From the NCBI GenBank assembly GCA_965220095.1, contig OZ244805.1, positions 2,852,001 through 2,916,000 of the forward strand: 64,000 nucleotides of DNA, read 5' to 3'. The stretch comes from Bin87 sp965220095 (lineage in GTDB: Bacteria; Chloroflexota; Dehalococcoidia; Lucifugimonadales; UBA3495). The notes below the pieces were generated by a model that did no database searches, had not been told where the DNA came from, and was given only the letters and a program-made list of their open reading frames with translations. The position numbers were made by a program, and so were the translations under genes. Positions within the stretch are counted from its first letter, which is position 1, and every line of letters begins with the position of its first letter. Below, one piece after another: positions 1-8,707 of this stretch.

Positions 1-620
1 TTAACTTCTACGTTGCTCACGTCAACAATTATGGGCTCCATGGTGCTGTTGGCCGGTTGCAGGCGCACGTGCGAGCCTTCCCGGTAGAATTTTTTCAGCG
101 TCGCTTCTTCTTCTTCACGCAACCACGCCACCACCATCTCCCCGTTGCGGGCGGTGTTGGTCGGCTTGATCACCACCACGTCGCCGTCGTCGATCAGCGC
201 GTCAATCATAGACGTACCTTTCACTGATAGGGCAAAGAGGGTGCCGTGCTTCTTCTTCAACTCAGGCCGGACTTCAACGGTATCGAACTCAACCGACGCA
301 ACGCCTCCCTCCGACGAGAAAGCCGGAATCGGCTCACCGGCAGCGATGTAGCCAACAATCTGGACGCGAACCGCGCCGTTGGCCACCGGCTTTCCGGTTT
401 CGTCCAGCAACTCAATGCCTCGTGCTACTTCCGAGCGACGCTTCAGGTAGCCGTCCCGCTCCATCAGACGCAGATTGTAATCAACCACCGAGGTGCTGCT
501 GATATCGCAGCCTTTCTGAATATCCCGCACCGTGGGCGGTATGCCATTTTCGTCAAGAAACTGCTGGATAAAATCCAGCATAGCCTTTTGTCGGGGTCGC
601 AGGCTTTTTTGCGCTGCCAT
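1..620 (-). CDS. lexA: LexA repressor (3' end cut by window edge)
   Basis: SOS-response repressor and self-cleaving S24 serine protease. Reading from ATG at 620 the visible 206 codons contain an N-terminal winged HTH (about residues 28-60), then a cleavage site Ala94-Gly95 in GYIAAGEPI, nucleophile Ser137 in KGTSMID and general-base Lys176 in TLKKF, in the order and spacing of LexA. The reading frame is still open at position 1, so roughly the last dozen or more residues lie outside the window. A partial match to a Gram-positive type SOS box lies just upstream (663-676), consistent with autoregulation. The gene lies 160 bp downstream of rpsT on the same strand. Family identity is near certain. 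Confidence 0.95.
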   Translation of the reverse strand, partial: MAAQKSLRPRQKAMLDFIQQFLDENGIPPTVRDIQKGCDISSTSVVDYNLRLMERDGYLKRRSEVARGIELLDETGKPVANGAVRVQIVGYIAAGEPIPAFSSEGGVASVEFDTVEVRPELKKKHGTLFALSVKGTSMIDALIDDGDVVVIKPTNTARNGEMVVAWLREEEEATLKKFYREGSHVRLQPANSTMEPIIVDVSNVEV

Positions 621-662
621 CGGTGATAACCTCCGGGCCAGAATGCGTTACGTTACGTCACG

Positions 663-676
663 AAAACTAATGTTCG
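663..676. promoter_or_regulatory. candidate SOS box upstream of lexA
   Basis: The stretch AAAACTAATGTTCG, 43 nt before the lexA start, resembles the CGAAC-N4-GTTCG box bound by Gram-positive type LexA proteins: the right half GTTCG is exact and the left half has two mismatches. Position fits LexA autoregulation. Which box this lineage's LexA binds is not known from the sequence, so this is a weak prediction. Confidence 0.3.
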
Positions 677-737
677 GCACGGATATCCTAAATCCCGCGA
701 AACCGTTTGTCAACGCCGTGGCGTCATCCAGGGAACA

Positions 738-756
738 ACCGGCAGGAATTGCCGGT
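738..756 (-). terminator. stem-loop downstream of rpsT
   Basis: A 7-bp perfect stem (ACCGGCA / TGCCGGT) with a GGAAT loop lies about 25 nt beyond the rpsT stop codon. In the minus direction it is followed only by a short TGTT, so it may be a weak terminator or attenuator between rpsT and lexA. Confidence 0.3.
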
Positions 757-779
757 CAGGAGCCGGTCGTTGCTCTCGG

Positions 780-1034
780 CTAACTCGCTTCCATCTTCTG
801 CAACGCCGCAGCCAACCGGGCCTTGCGGCGGGAAGCGTTGTTCTTGTGCAACACGCCCTTACGCGCCGCAATGTCCAGCAGACGCATCGCCTTGCGCACC
901 GACTCCTCCGAATCAGCATGGCCGCCGGTCATGGCACGGCGAGCCTGAACGATCGCGGTACGGGTGGTGCGGCGGACACTCAAATTGCGCGCGTAGCGTT
1001 TCACGGATTGGCGCGTGGCCTTTTGGGCGGGCAA
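780..1034 (-). CDS. rpsT: 30S ribosomal protein S20
   Basis: An 84-residue basic protein with the S20 pattern: Lys/Arg-rich N-terminal helix (QKATRQSVKRYARN), central VRRTTRTAI segment and the C-terminal LLDIAARKGVLHKNNASRRKARL stretch, which is the S20 signature. It binds 16S rRNA and is needed for early 30S assembly. The start is TTG at 1034, supported by an AGGAG eight bases upstream; no ATG fits the family length. Lying beside lexA is not a standard arrangement and suggests independent transcription or a short two-gene unit. Confidence 0.93.
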   Translation of the reverse strand: MPAQKATRQSVKRYARNLSVRRTTRTAIVQARRAMTGGHADSEESVRKAMRLLDIAARKGVLHKNNASRRKARLAAALQKMEAS

Positions 1035-1720
1035 GAGGGCAACTCCTGAAATGTGACGGGTTCCATCTGTAAGTCTAGGGCATAGATGGTATCAAACCGT
1101 AGGGTAAATGTCATCCGACGCGGGCCCGGTCGCAGGACGATTGCAAAGTCAGCAGTTCCTTTCTGCTTGACGACGGGAACGCCCCCTCACCCTAACCCTC
1201 TCCCACGAAGGGGAGAGGAGACTTTGCAATCGTCCTGGGCCCGGTCGCAGGGCAAACGCATTCTAACTTTTGTGGCCTGATAAATCGTCATTCCCGCGAA
1301 AGCGGGAATCCATACAGATTGCTTCCAGGCAGTTGACGTACAACCAAGCCACTTGGATTCCCGCTTTCGCGGGAATGACGGGCACCTCAAAAACTGATTC
1401 AATTAGAATGCGGTTGCCCTGGGCCCGGTCGCGGGCTTTCGATGCTCCAATGTTCGATGTTCAAATGAAGGTGATCACTAAAAACCCGCCGGCCCGGTCA
1501 CCCCGCCATATCGCATCTATTCACGCCTGCCGCCCCGCTACGCTCCAATCGACGCACCCCGGCTCGCAACATCCATTATAATGGCCCCCTACAATGACCT
1601 TGGAAGCGTTCCCCTGGCGATCCCGGTCAACCAATCACGTTCAAGAACCCCCGATATTGGTGCCAGCGCCCGATCACCGGCCCGCCGCGAACCACCCAGC
1701 GCGCCCTTAGGAGACCCGTT
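1035..1720. other. long intergenic region
   Basis: About 690 bp between rpsT and the gamma-glutamyltransferase gene. Apart from the repeat array at 1122-1435 it shows no coding pattern; short reading frames here merely translate the repeats. The part from 1436 to 1707 has low-complexity Pro/Arg-type frames only. A ribosome binding site TAGGAG for the next gene is at 1708-1713. Confidence 0.6.
1122..1435. repeat. nested array of three palindromic repeat families
   Basis: Three copies of GGGCCCGGTCGC lie at 1122, 1237 and 1421. Between copies 1 and 2, the 16-bp inverted repeat 1135-1150 / 1220-1235 encloses the widespread CCCTCACCC/GGGGAGAG repeat (about 1184-1218). Between copies 2 and 3, the 17-bp inverted repeat 1250-1266 / 1403-1419 (one mismatch) encloses a second family (1288-1380) made of two TTCCCGCGAAAGCGGGAA hairpins in opposite orientation. 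Spurious proteins read from the latter contain PAFAGMT. No gene is visible here. Confidence 0.8.
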
Positions 1721-3349
1721 ATGTCAATCACCAGCCTGACCCGCAGCGCTGTTTACGGCCAGAATGGAATGGTGTCCTCCGAATCCCCCCTTGCAGCCTC
1801 CGTGGGCTTGCGGGTTTTGCAGGATGGCGGCACCGCGTTCGACGCAGCCCTCGCCGTGGCTGCCGTCGAGTGCGTAACCATCGTTCCCATGTGCGGCCTC
1901 GGCGGCGACTCGTTCATCCTCGCCTACGATGCCAACTCGGGCACCGTCACCAATATCAACAGCAGCGGAGCCGCTGCCGCCGGCGCTGAGGCCGAGTATT
2001 ACCGCCAACAGGGTCTCGCTCTAATGCCCATCGCCGGCCCCCACTCGGTTTCCGTCCCCGGCGAAGCGGCTGCCTGGGAGGCGCTGCACCGGAAATTCGG
2101 CACGCTGTCCTTTGCCGAACTGCTGGCCCCGGCCATCAAATACGCCGAGAACGGTTTTCCGGTGCCACCACGCATCGCCCGGGTGTTTGCCAACAGCGCC
2201 GAACTGCTGGCCCGTTTCAGCGCCACTGCCGATATCTATCTCAGCAACGGCCGACCACCCCGTGAAGGTGAGATACTGGCCAACCCGGACCTGGCCGCCA
2301 GCATCCGGCAGGTTGCCCAGGGCGGCGCCGACGCTTTCTATCGCGGACACCTGGCCGATCAGATGGTGGCCGGACTAAACGACGCTGGCGGACTGTTTAC
2401 CGAGACCGACTTCAACAACCATCAGGCCGTGGTTGGCGACGCCATCAGCGCCGACTATCGCGGACATCGCGTCTACCAGACCCGCCCGCCGTCCCAGGGA
2501 TTCCTGCTGCTGGAGATGCTCAACATCGTCGGCGGCCACGACCTTACCTCAATGACGCCCAACTCCGCTGATGCCATCCACCTGCTGGTCGAATCCAAGA
2601 AAATTGCCTACTCCGACCGCAACCGGCTGGCCGGAGACCCCAACTTCGTCGACTGGCCCCTGGACGGATTGCTGTCCCCGGAATACTCCGATATGCGGCG
2701 CGACCAGATTCACCCCTTCCAGGCCGGCACCGAGGTGCGACCGTTAACGCCGGTAAACGGCGGCGGCGACACCACCTATTTTTGCGTCGCCGACGACGCC
2801 GGCAATGCCGTCAGCTGGATCCACAGCCTCTCCAACGGCTTTGGTTCGGGTGTGGTGGCGCCGGGCACTGGAGTTCTGTTCAACAACCGCGCCGGTCGCG
2901 GCTTCACCCTCGAAGCCGACCACCCCAATGTCATCGCTCCCGGCAAGCGCACCATGCACACGCTGAACTGCTACCTCACCACCGTGGACGGCGAGGTGGC
3001 CATCGTCGGCGGCACACCCGGCGGCGACTTCCAGCCCCAGTGCGGCATCCAGATCCTGACCAAACTCATTGATGGCGGCCTGAAGGCGCAGGATGCCGTG
3101 GAATCACCCCGCTGGCACAGCTTCCCCGGCACTGATCCCGCCACCATCGACCGCCCCGGCGAGCTGCGCGTAGAGGTCGGGATGCCCGACGACACCGTCC
3201 GCGACCTTACTCGCATGGGCCACAACGTGGTGCAAAATCCCCTGGGCGCGTACCACGGTGTGGTGCAACTCATCGTCCGCGACCCGCGCCGTGGCGTCCT
3301 AACCGGAGCCTCCGACCCTCGCGGCGACGGCCAGGCCGTGGGTTTCTGA
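1721..3349 (+). CDS. ggt: gamma-glutamyltransferase family protein
   Basis: 542 residues of the Ntn-hydrolase gamma-glutamyltranspeptidase family (PF01019), which cleave and transfer gamma-glutamyl groups of glutathione or related amides; some members are cephalosporin acylases. The N-terminal SSESPLAASVGLRVLQDGG block and the autoprocessing site GGGDTTYF are present; Thr351 would become the N-terminal nucleophile of the small subunit, followed by GNAVSWIHSLSNGFGSG. No signal peptide is seen, unlike periplasmic enzymes, so a cytoplasmic role is likely. The start has a good AGGAG at spacing 8. It stands alone and converges on hpt. The substrate is not predictable; glutathione use is unproven. 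Confidence 0.9.
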   Translation: MSITSLTRSAVYGQNGMVSSESPLAASVGLRVLQDGGTAFDAALAVAAVECVTIVPMCGLGGDSFILAYDANSGTVTNINSSGAAAAGAEAEYYRQQGLALMPIAGPHSVSVPGEAAAWEALHRKFGTLSFAELLAPAIKYAENGFPVPPRIARVFANSAELLARFSATADIYLSNGRPPREGEILANPDLAASIRQVAQGGADAFYRGHLADQMVAGLNDAGGLFTETDFNNHQAVVGDAISADYRGHRVYQTRPPSQGFLLLEMLNIVGGHDLTSMTPNSADAIHLLVESKKIAYSDRNRLAGDPNFVDWPLDGLLSPEYSDMRRDQIHPFQAGTEVRPLTPVNGGGDTTYFCVADDAGNAVSWIHSLSNGFGSGVVAPGTGVLFNNRAGRGFTLEADHPNVIAPGKRTMHTLNCYLTTVDGEVAIVGGTPGGDFQPQCGIQILTKLIDGGLKAQDAVESPRWHSFPGTDPATIDRPGELRVEVGMPDDTVRDLTRMGHNVVQNPLGAYHGVVQLIVRDPRRGVLTGASDPRGDGQAVGF

Positions 3350-3398
3350 CCGACTCCAATCCCGCCGTCATCACGAGCGCAGCAGCGCAATCCCGGCC

Positions 3399-3941
3399 TC
3401 ACCTCTCAGGAAAGTAGTAAACCGCTGGCAAGCCCCGGTACCGCTCATCCAGATCCATCCCATACCCAACCACAAAGTAGTTGGGGATGGTGAAACCGAC
3501 GTAATCGTAGGTGATTTCCACTTCCCGCCGCTCCGGTTTGTCCAGCAAGGTGCATAGACGCAGCGACGCCGGGCTCATCTCACGCAAATGGTCGGACACG
3601 GCCACCAGCGTGTGGCCCGTATCGGAAATGTCGTCCACGAGCAGCACGTGCCGCCCCGTGATGTTGGCCGCCAGCGGTGTGCCCTCGATGCTGACCGCGC
3701 CGGACGATTCGGTGCCGCTGCCGTAACTGCTGGCCCGGATGTACTCGACCCGGAGCAGGTCGGCCTGCAACTGCCGCATCAGGTCGGAGGCAAACACGGC
3801 GGCGCCCTTCAGCACACAGACCAGCACCAGGCCAACATCGGCGTAATCCCGATCAATGTTGGCCGCCAACTGCGCCACCACGGCCCGCAACTCCGCTTCC
3901 GACAGCAGGAGAACCATGTCATCCGGTGGAGCCGTGGCCAT
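3399..3941 (-). CDS. hpt: hypoxanthine phosphoribosyltransferase
   Basis: 180-residue type I phosphoribosyltransferase that salvages hypoxanthine and guanine with PRPP to IMP and GMP. The PRPP loop VLLVDDISDTGHT spans residues 99-111, the LKGA loop is at 44-47, and the C-terminal base-binding part reads VGYGMDLDERYRGLP, as in bacterial HPRT. It starts 29 bp after the gyrB stop and is probably cotranscribed with it. Length is standard for the family. Confidence 0.95.
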   Translation of the reverse strand: MATAPPDDMVLLLSEAELRAVVAQLAANIDRDYADVGLVLVCVLKGAAVFASDLMRQLQADLLRVEYIRASSYGSGTESSGAVSIEGTPLAANITGRHVLLVDDISDTGHTLVAVSDHLREMSPASLRLCTLLDKPERREVEITYDYVGFTIPNYFVVGYGMDLDERYRGLPAVYYFPER

Positions 3942-3970
3942 TTCCCCGCCGGGCCGTCCGGAACGGGTTT

Positions 3971-5944
3971 CTAAACGTCCAGGTTGCGCACTTCCGTCGC
4001 GTGGCTCTGGATGAAATTCTTGCGCGGACCGACCTGTTCGCCCATCAGCATCTCGAACACATCGTGAGCCTCGGCCAGGTCATGGGCGGACACGCGCAGC
4101 ATCTTCCTCGTTTCAGGATTCATTGTCGTGTCCCAAAGCTGGTCGGCGTTCATCTCCCCCAGACCCTTGTAGCGTTGCATGGATGGCTCGGCGCGCGCGG
4201 TGGACATTTTCTTGATGAGCGCGTCCTTCTCATCCTCGGTGTAAGCGTAGGCGATGCTGCGCCCCCGCTGCACCCGATACAAGGGCGGTTGCGCGATATA
4301 CAGGAACCCGCCGTCGATCAGCGGCCGCATCCTCCGGTAGAAGTAAGTCAGAATCAGCGTGCGGATGTGCGAACCGTCAACGTCCGCGTCGGTCATGATG
4401 ATGATGTAGTGGTAGCGTAACTTGGCAATGTCGAAGGCTTCGCCCTCGCCGGTACCCACCGCCGATATCATTGCCCGGATCTCTTCGTGGCCGAGAATAC
4501 GCTCCACCTTGTCCAGGAACCGCTCCACGTTCAGGATTTTGCCCTTTAGGGGCAGGATGGCCTGGAACTGCCGGTCGCGACCCATCTTGGCTGACCCGCC
4601 GGCGGATTCACCCTCCACGATGTACAGCTCTGACTTGGCCGGATCACGCTCCGCGCAGTCCGCCAGCTTGCCCGGCAGGGACGTGCCGTCCAGTGCGTTC
4701 TTCCGAAGCACCAGGTCTCGGGCGCGCCGCGCAGCTTCGCGGGCCGCGTGGTTGGTTTGCACCTTCTCCAGTATGGCCCTGGCCGACGTGGGGTTTTCTT
4801 CCAGGAACCGGGTCAGTCCCTCGGCGGTCGCGGCTTCCACGCGGCTGCGCACCTCCGGGTTGCTCAACTTGTTTTTCGTTTGACCCTCAAACTGTGGGTC
4901 GCCCAGCTTCACGCTGATGACGGCAACGAGTCCGCCGCGCGTATCATCTCCGGTGAAGGAGTCCTTGGGATCCTTGGTGAAGTTCTGCTTGCGCGCGTAG
5001 TCGTTCAACACCCGCGTCAGCGCGGAACGGAACCCGGCCAGGTGCGTGCCGCCTTCCGAGGTCAGGATGCAGTTGGCAAAGGTTCGCTCATCTGCCGCCA
5101 GATTGTCGTGCCCATCGGTGTGGTGAAACTGGAAGGCCACCTCCACGTCAGCATCCTCGGCGATGCGCTGGTAGTAGAACGGCTCGGCCGTCACGATGTT
5201 CCGTTTGCGGTTAATGTTCCGCACCATGCTCGCAACGCCGGTATCGAAGAAGAACGATCGCTCAATATCACCATTGCGCTCTGCTTCGTGGAACTCGCTC
5301 ACCAGGCAAAGCTCCAGCCCCTTGTTGAGGTACGCGGTTTGCCGCAGCTGAGCCACCAGGCGGGTGAAATCGTAGGTGATTTCCGGGAATATCTCCGGGT
5401 CGGCGTAATACGTAACCGTGGTGCCCTGCCGGTTGACACGCTGATGTTTCTCCAGCTCGGATACCGGAATCCCTTGAGCGTAATCCTGCGTGTACCGGAT
5501 GCCGCCGCGACACACTTCGGCGTGCAGATGCGATGCCAGCGCGTTCACGACCGACGCCCCAACCCCGTGCAGGCCGCCCGACACCTTGTAGGCAGCCCCG
5601 TCGAATTTGCCGCCGGCGTGCAGCGTGGTCATCACCGTTTCCAGGCCAGACACCCCGGTGTCGGTATGCGTGTCAACCGGAATGCCCCGGCCATTATCCG
5701 TAACCGTAACCGCGCCGTCTGCCGCGATGTGCAGGTCAATCCGGTCGCAGTGTCCGGCGAGCGCCTCATCCACGGCGTTATCCAGCAACTCTTTGATGAG
5801 ATGATGCAGGCCGTCAACCCCGGTGCTGCCAATGTACATTCCCGGCCGCACCCGGACGGCTTCCAATCCTTTCAGCACCTGTATATTGTCGGAAGTGTAA
5901 TCAGATGACTGCCCCGCGCCGATTGTTGGAACTTGTTGTGTCAT
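3971..5944 (-). CDS. gyrB: DNA gyrase subunit B
   Basis: 657-residue ATPase subunit of type IIA topoisomerase. In order: GHKL ATPase (RVRPGMYIGS near 31-40, catalytic-region Glu52/Asn56 in KELLDNAVDEAL, NGRGIP at 84-89, SGGLHGVG), transducer domain with QTKNKLSN, TOPRIM domain with EGESAGGSA and DADVDGSHI, and a short C-terminal tail as in GyrB lacking the E. coli insert. The start at 5944 is chosen because homology begins there; the frame remains open upstream to 6250 but that part is not protein-like. gyrA is not adjacent. Paralogue ParE is possible but the TOPRIM region and QTK segment favour GyrB. Confidence 0.93.
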   Translation of the reverse strand: MTQQVPTIGAGQSSDYTSDNIQVLKGLEAVRVRPGMYIGSTGVDGLHHLIKELLDNAVDEALAGHCDRIDLHIAADGAVTVTDNGRGIPVDTHTDTGVSGLETVMTTLHAGGKFDGAAYKVSGGLHGVGASVVNALASHLHAEVCRGGIRYTQDYAQGIPVSELEKHQRVNRQGTTVTYYADPEIFPEITYDFTRLVAQLRQTAYLNKGLELCLVSEFHEAERNGDIERSFFFDTGVASMVRNINRKRNIVTAEPFYYQRIAEDADVEVAFQFHHTDGHDNLAADERTFANCILTSEGGTHLAGFRSALTRVLNDYARKQNFTKDPKDSFTGDDTRGGLVAVISVKLGDPQFEGQTKNKLSNPEVRSRVEAATAEGLTRFLEENPTSARAILEKVQTNHAAREAARRARDLVLRKNALDGTSLPGKLADCAERDPAKSELYIVEGESAGGSAKMGRDRQFQAILPLKGKILNVERFLDKVERILGHEEIRAMISAVGTGEGEAFDIAKLRYHYIIIMTDADVDGSHIRTLILTYFYRRMRPLIDGGFLYIAQPPLYRVQRGRSIAYAYTEDEKDALIKKMSTARAEPSMQRYKGLGEMNADQLWDTTMNPETRKMLRVSAHDLAEAHDVFEMLMGEQVGPRKNFIQSHATEVRNLDV

Positions 5945-6049
5945 AATATTACGAAGTCTCCGCAATTGCGAACCGGGTCGGCGATGCACATATGTATGCT
6001 GGATTGCCAGCGCATCGCGGACACAATATTTGGTAGATTTACAACCTTT

Positions 6050-6055
6050 ATTATA
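6050..6055 (-). promoter_or_regulatory. candidate -10 box of gyrB
   Basis: A perfect TATAAT, preceded by GG as in GGTATAAT, lies 106 nt upstream of the gyrB ATG on the minus strand. No convincing -35 hexamer at 16-18 bp was found, so the assignment rests on the -10 box and its location between gyrB and the preceding gene. Confidence 0.35.
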
Positions 6056-6116
6056 CCTGATACCCGATCTCGACGCTATCGAACATGATGCACGATTTGA
6101 CCAAAAGTGTCCAAAA

Positions 6117-6782
6117 TCACAGAATTCGCCGGTAAACCCCGGGCGAACCCGCCGCAAACTGCATCCTGGGTTGTACCTCCGCGTTCCACTGGGGCGTAAC
6201 CGTGTCGCGCACCGCTTGCCATTCTGCGCTGTCCGCAACCTCTGGTCCAATACATTCGTGCACAGTTGTGTATTTGGGTTCGCCCATCACCGCTTCCCAC
6301 CGTCGACCCCTTATGTAGCCCGGTATGCTGTAATACAACGGCAGTCGTTCCGCATCGTAGGCAGCATTAAACGCACCGTCCAGCCCCGCCGAAACCTCCA
6401 TCCGGCCCACCAGCAGCGCCGACGCCATCTCCGAGTTGGCAGTCCCCTCCGGCACGTCCGCTGGATACAACAGCCGGTACAGGTTCCGCACGTAGTTGAC
6501 TCCGATCACACCGGGCGACATCCTCTGCGACCATTCGGTCGGGTTGGTCAGGTGATACTGCCACGCATCCGAGTACCAGGTTTCCGGGGTGTCAATCTCG
6601 TAGCAGGCCAGATATTTCGGCCCGCCGCGCACCGCCGCGTACCGCGCCGCATTCAGCACACCAGGTATCGACAACCGCTCCGGGATGTGTTCTTCGTCAT
6701 ACCACCGGTTGAATTCGTCATCGTGCTCCGCCGCCACGTCAACGTAAACCATCAATAGACCCCGACCTTTTTTAGCCGCCAA
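6117..6782 (-). CDS. duplicated dimeric alpha/beta-barrel (EthD/ABM-like) protein
   Basis: 221 residues with two similar halves: each has a Phe-Asn-x-x-Tyr-Asp-x-Glu segment (FNRWYDEEHIPERLSIPG and FNAAYDAERLPLYYSIPG), then a Arg-Arg/Tyr-containing strand and PKY(L/T) before an acidic strand. This is the signature of a ferredoxin-like stress-responsive barrel (EthD/DUF4286-type) fused in tandem, so one chain may form the barrel that others make as dimers. The function is unknown; relatives accompany ring-degrading oxygenases. TTG at 6782 is the likely start; an ATG at 6752 is the alternative. Confidence 0.6.
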   Translation of the reverse strand: MAAKKGRGLLMVYVDVAAEHDDEFNRWYDEEHIPERLSIPGVLNAARYAAVRGGPKYLACYEIDTPETWYSDAWQYHLTNPTEWSQRMSPGVIGVNYVRNLYRLLYPADVPEGTANSEMASALLVGRMEVSAGLDGAFNAAYDAERLPLYYSIPGYIRGRRWEAVMGEPKYTTVHECIGPEVADSAEWQAVRDTVTPQWNAEVQPRMQFAAGSPGVYRRIL

Positions 6783-6898
6783 GATTCACCCCCGGCGCGA
6801 CCCAATGTCGCCTCTTGCTGCGATTACGTTGGGACAGCGAGATTGCGTTTGCCGCTGTTGGTACGACTGGATAGCACATTTATGGTTGGCCAAGAGGC

Positions 6899-7372
6899 TC
6901 AGTACTCCGACCGAGCACGGTCCTGGCCGCCGTCGACGACTTCATCACCGCTGCAGTACCACTGGCCGGACAACAGACTGTCGATGGCAACGCGCATCGG
7001 CTCGAACAGCGGTTCTGGCGGATCGCGCAGCGGAAACCAGCCATAGTCGCCAAATGACCCGTCGTCCGCCGTCGGCTCTGGCTCCTGGTCGCCAATCTCT
7101 CCCAGAAACTCCACATCCACGTAGTGGCGGCCATACTCTATGATGTTGCTCAGGCACAGTGCCCGCAACCCGCCCACAATCACGCCCAGCTCTTCCTGTG
7201 CTTCCCGGCGGGCGCATTCTTCCAGCGTCTCGCCAAACTCCAGATGACCACCGGCTGAACCCCAGGCGGCCGCCCCGTGAGAACCCCGCCGTTGCGCCAG
7301 GAAAACCCGACCGCCTCGCACAAACACGACCCCCACTCCCACCAGAGGCCGATTTACCTGCGTACACACCAA
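6899..7372 (-). CDS. Nudix hydrolase
   Basis: 157 residues. The Nudix box GGHLEFGETLEECARREAQE plus ELGV (residues 41-64) fits G-x5-E-x7-REUXEE-x-GU, the Mg-binding catalytic helix that hydrolyses nucleoside diphosphates linked to another moiety. The rest is a typical single-domain Nudix fold; the substrate (for example dCTP, oxidised dGTP or ADP-ribose) cannot be told. Start is TTG 7372 or the next codon GTG 7369. A TATACT box at 7376-7381 would put the transcription start almost on the GTG, so the mRNA may be leaderless. Confidence 0.88.
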   Translation of the reverse strand: MVCTQVNRPLVGVGVVFVRGGRVFLAQRRGSHGAAAWGSAGGHLEFGETLEECARREAQEELGVIVGGLRALCLSNIIEYGRHYVDVEFLGEIGDQEPEPTADDGSFGDYGWFPLRDPPEPLFEPMRVAIDSLLSGQWYCSGDEVVDGGQDRARSEY

Positions 7373-7836
7373 AGCAGTATACCACGCGCGTTATGTAATT
7401 TCCGAAGCCCTCCGGTCACTCCTCAGGATCTTTCGATCGCCCATCCAAACAGATTCCACGCTCTTCCTGAGCCCGTCGAAGCATCAGCCTGAGCCCGTCG
7501 AAGGGCCACCCACACATTCCTCCGCCGGCTCGCTTATTACCGACTAATAACACCGCTGCTCAACATGGAAAGACCCTGATGCGTACCCACTTTGTCATTG
7601 CGAGCATAGCGTGCCCACCTCGTCGTCACAGCAACCGCGGTTCGCCGACGTGTGTTCAACCTCATCGAGATTGCCACGTCGCTACGCTCCTCGCAATGAC
7701 AGATTACAATGGGTAAGCGTGAGGCAAAGACCGTCTTGTCGCTCTCCGCCGCCCGGTGCTACACTTTTCCGGTTCCCCTTTTCGACCGTACCATTCCAAA
7801 TCCCCCAAACCAGAAAATTTCAGGAGGCCACTACCG
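7373..7836. other. repeat-rich intergenic region
   Basis: 464 bp between the divergently placed Nudix and inositol-phosphatase-family genes. It contains CAGGATCTTTCGAT (7424-7437, seen again at 23005), two direct copies of CCTGAGCCCGTCGAAG (7466-7481 and 7488-7503), and a long inverted pair of the GTCATTGCGAG family (7594-7613 and 7667-7700). No open frame with protein-like composition is visible. Confidence 0.6.
7594..7700. repeat. inverted GTCATTGCGAG-family repeat
   Basis: The left arm GTCATTGCGAGCATAGCGTG (7594-7613) and the right arm ending CTACGCTCCTCGCAATGAC at 7700 can pair imperfectly over about 20 bp, with further pairing possible to the inner GAGATTGCCACG. A partial copy occurs at about 23029-23060. 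This is a common non-coding dispersed palindrome of this genome. Confidence 0.65.
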
Positions 7837-8670
7837 GTGTCGCAAGTTACTCCCGCCAACCAGTTGCCCCGGTCGCGCAGCGGCAACACGGCTTTGTCCG
7901 TGTGCGAGACGGCAGCTCGCCGCGCCGGTGAACTGGCCGCGTCGCGTTTTCGCACCGAAATGGAGATTAATTTCAAAGGGCGGGCCAACGTGGTAACCGA
8001 TGTTGACCTGGCCTGTGAGCGGTTAATACTGGAGTACGTGGGTGAGGAATTCCCCGATTTCGGCGTGTTGTCCGAGGAATCTGCTCCAGTGCCCGGCGCC
8101 TCGCCCTACACCTGGGTAGTCGACCCCATCGACGGCACCCGCAACTTCGCTGAGGGTATTCCCCATTTCTGCGTGGTGGTCGCCATCGCCGATGGCGATA
8201 CCGTGGTCGCCGGCGCCACCTATGACCCGGTGCGCGATGAGCTATTCGCCGCCCAACGGGGGCATGGCGCAACCCTGAACGGAGAACCCATCTCGGTATC
8301 CGACCGCAACGACATCGGCGAGGCGGTGCTCGGCTTCGACCTCGGCTACAACTTCGAGCAGGCCGGCAAGCTGCTGGCGATGGCCTCGGACCTCTGGCCC
8401 CGCACCCAGACCTATCGGTTGATGGGTTCCAGCGCCCTCAGCATTGCCTACGCTGCGTGCGGTCGCATCGACCTGTACTTCCACCACAGCCTCTCGCCCT
8501 GGGACATCGCGTCGGGCATCCTGCTCGCCCAGGAAGCCGGCGGCCAGGTGCTGGACCGGACAACGCTGGAGGGTGCTACACTGTTCTCGCCGGGGCTAAT
8601 TCTGTCCAACCCAACGCTAGTTAGCCAGTTTTTGGAGATGACCGAAGGGGCGGCTTGGCGGCGGATGTAG
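7837..8670 (+). CDS. inositol monophosphatase family protein
   Basis: 277 residues of the Mg-dependent, Li-sensitive phosphatase family (IMPase/CysQ/FBPase fold), which removes phosphate from inositol phosphates, PAP or fructose bisphosphate. Metal ligands are evident: SEES at 79-82, DPIDGTRNF at 96-104, and SPWDIASG with Asp223. A GTG start at 7837 is chosen because an AGGAGG lies nine bases upstream (7822-7827); the frame is open further 5' but there it only translates the intergenic region. Single gene; downstream genes are on the other strand. The exact substrate is undetermined. Confidence 0.88.
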   Translation: MSQVTPANQLPRSRSGNTALSVCETAARRAGELAASRFRTEMEINFKGRANVVTDVDLACERLILEYVGEEFPDFGVLSEESAPVPGASPYTWVVDPIDGTRNFAEGIPHFCVVVAIADGDTVVAGATYDPVRDELFAAQRGHGATLNGEPISVSDRNDIGEAVLGFDLGYNFEQAGKLLAMASDLWPRTQTYRLMGSSALSIAYAACGRIDLYFHHSLSPWDIASGILLAQEAGGQVLDRTTLEGATLFSPGLILSNPTLVSQFLEMTEGAAWRRM

Positions 8671-8707
8671 AGGGCAAGGCGGTCCGGTAACAACTTGAGC
8701 CGTGCAG

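Noticed and set aside
1122..1435. CRISPR array
   Set aside because: Repeats are palindromic modules of different families without regular spacers, and no cas genes are in the window.
1270..1581. plus frame translating to FPRKRES and PAFAGMT segments
   Set aside because: These peptides come from well-known dispersed palindromic repeats and are not genes.
4748..5908. 386-codon plus frame opposite gyrB
   Set aside because: Antisense to the conserved GyrB ATPase region; gyrB is unambiguous on the minus strand.
5945..6250. N-terminal extension of GyrB to 6250
   Set aside because: Homology starts at ATG 5944; the extension translates the promoter region and the 3' end of the neighbouring gene.
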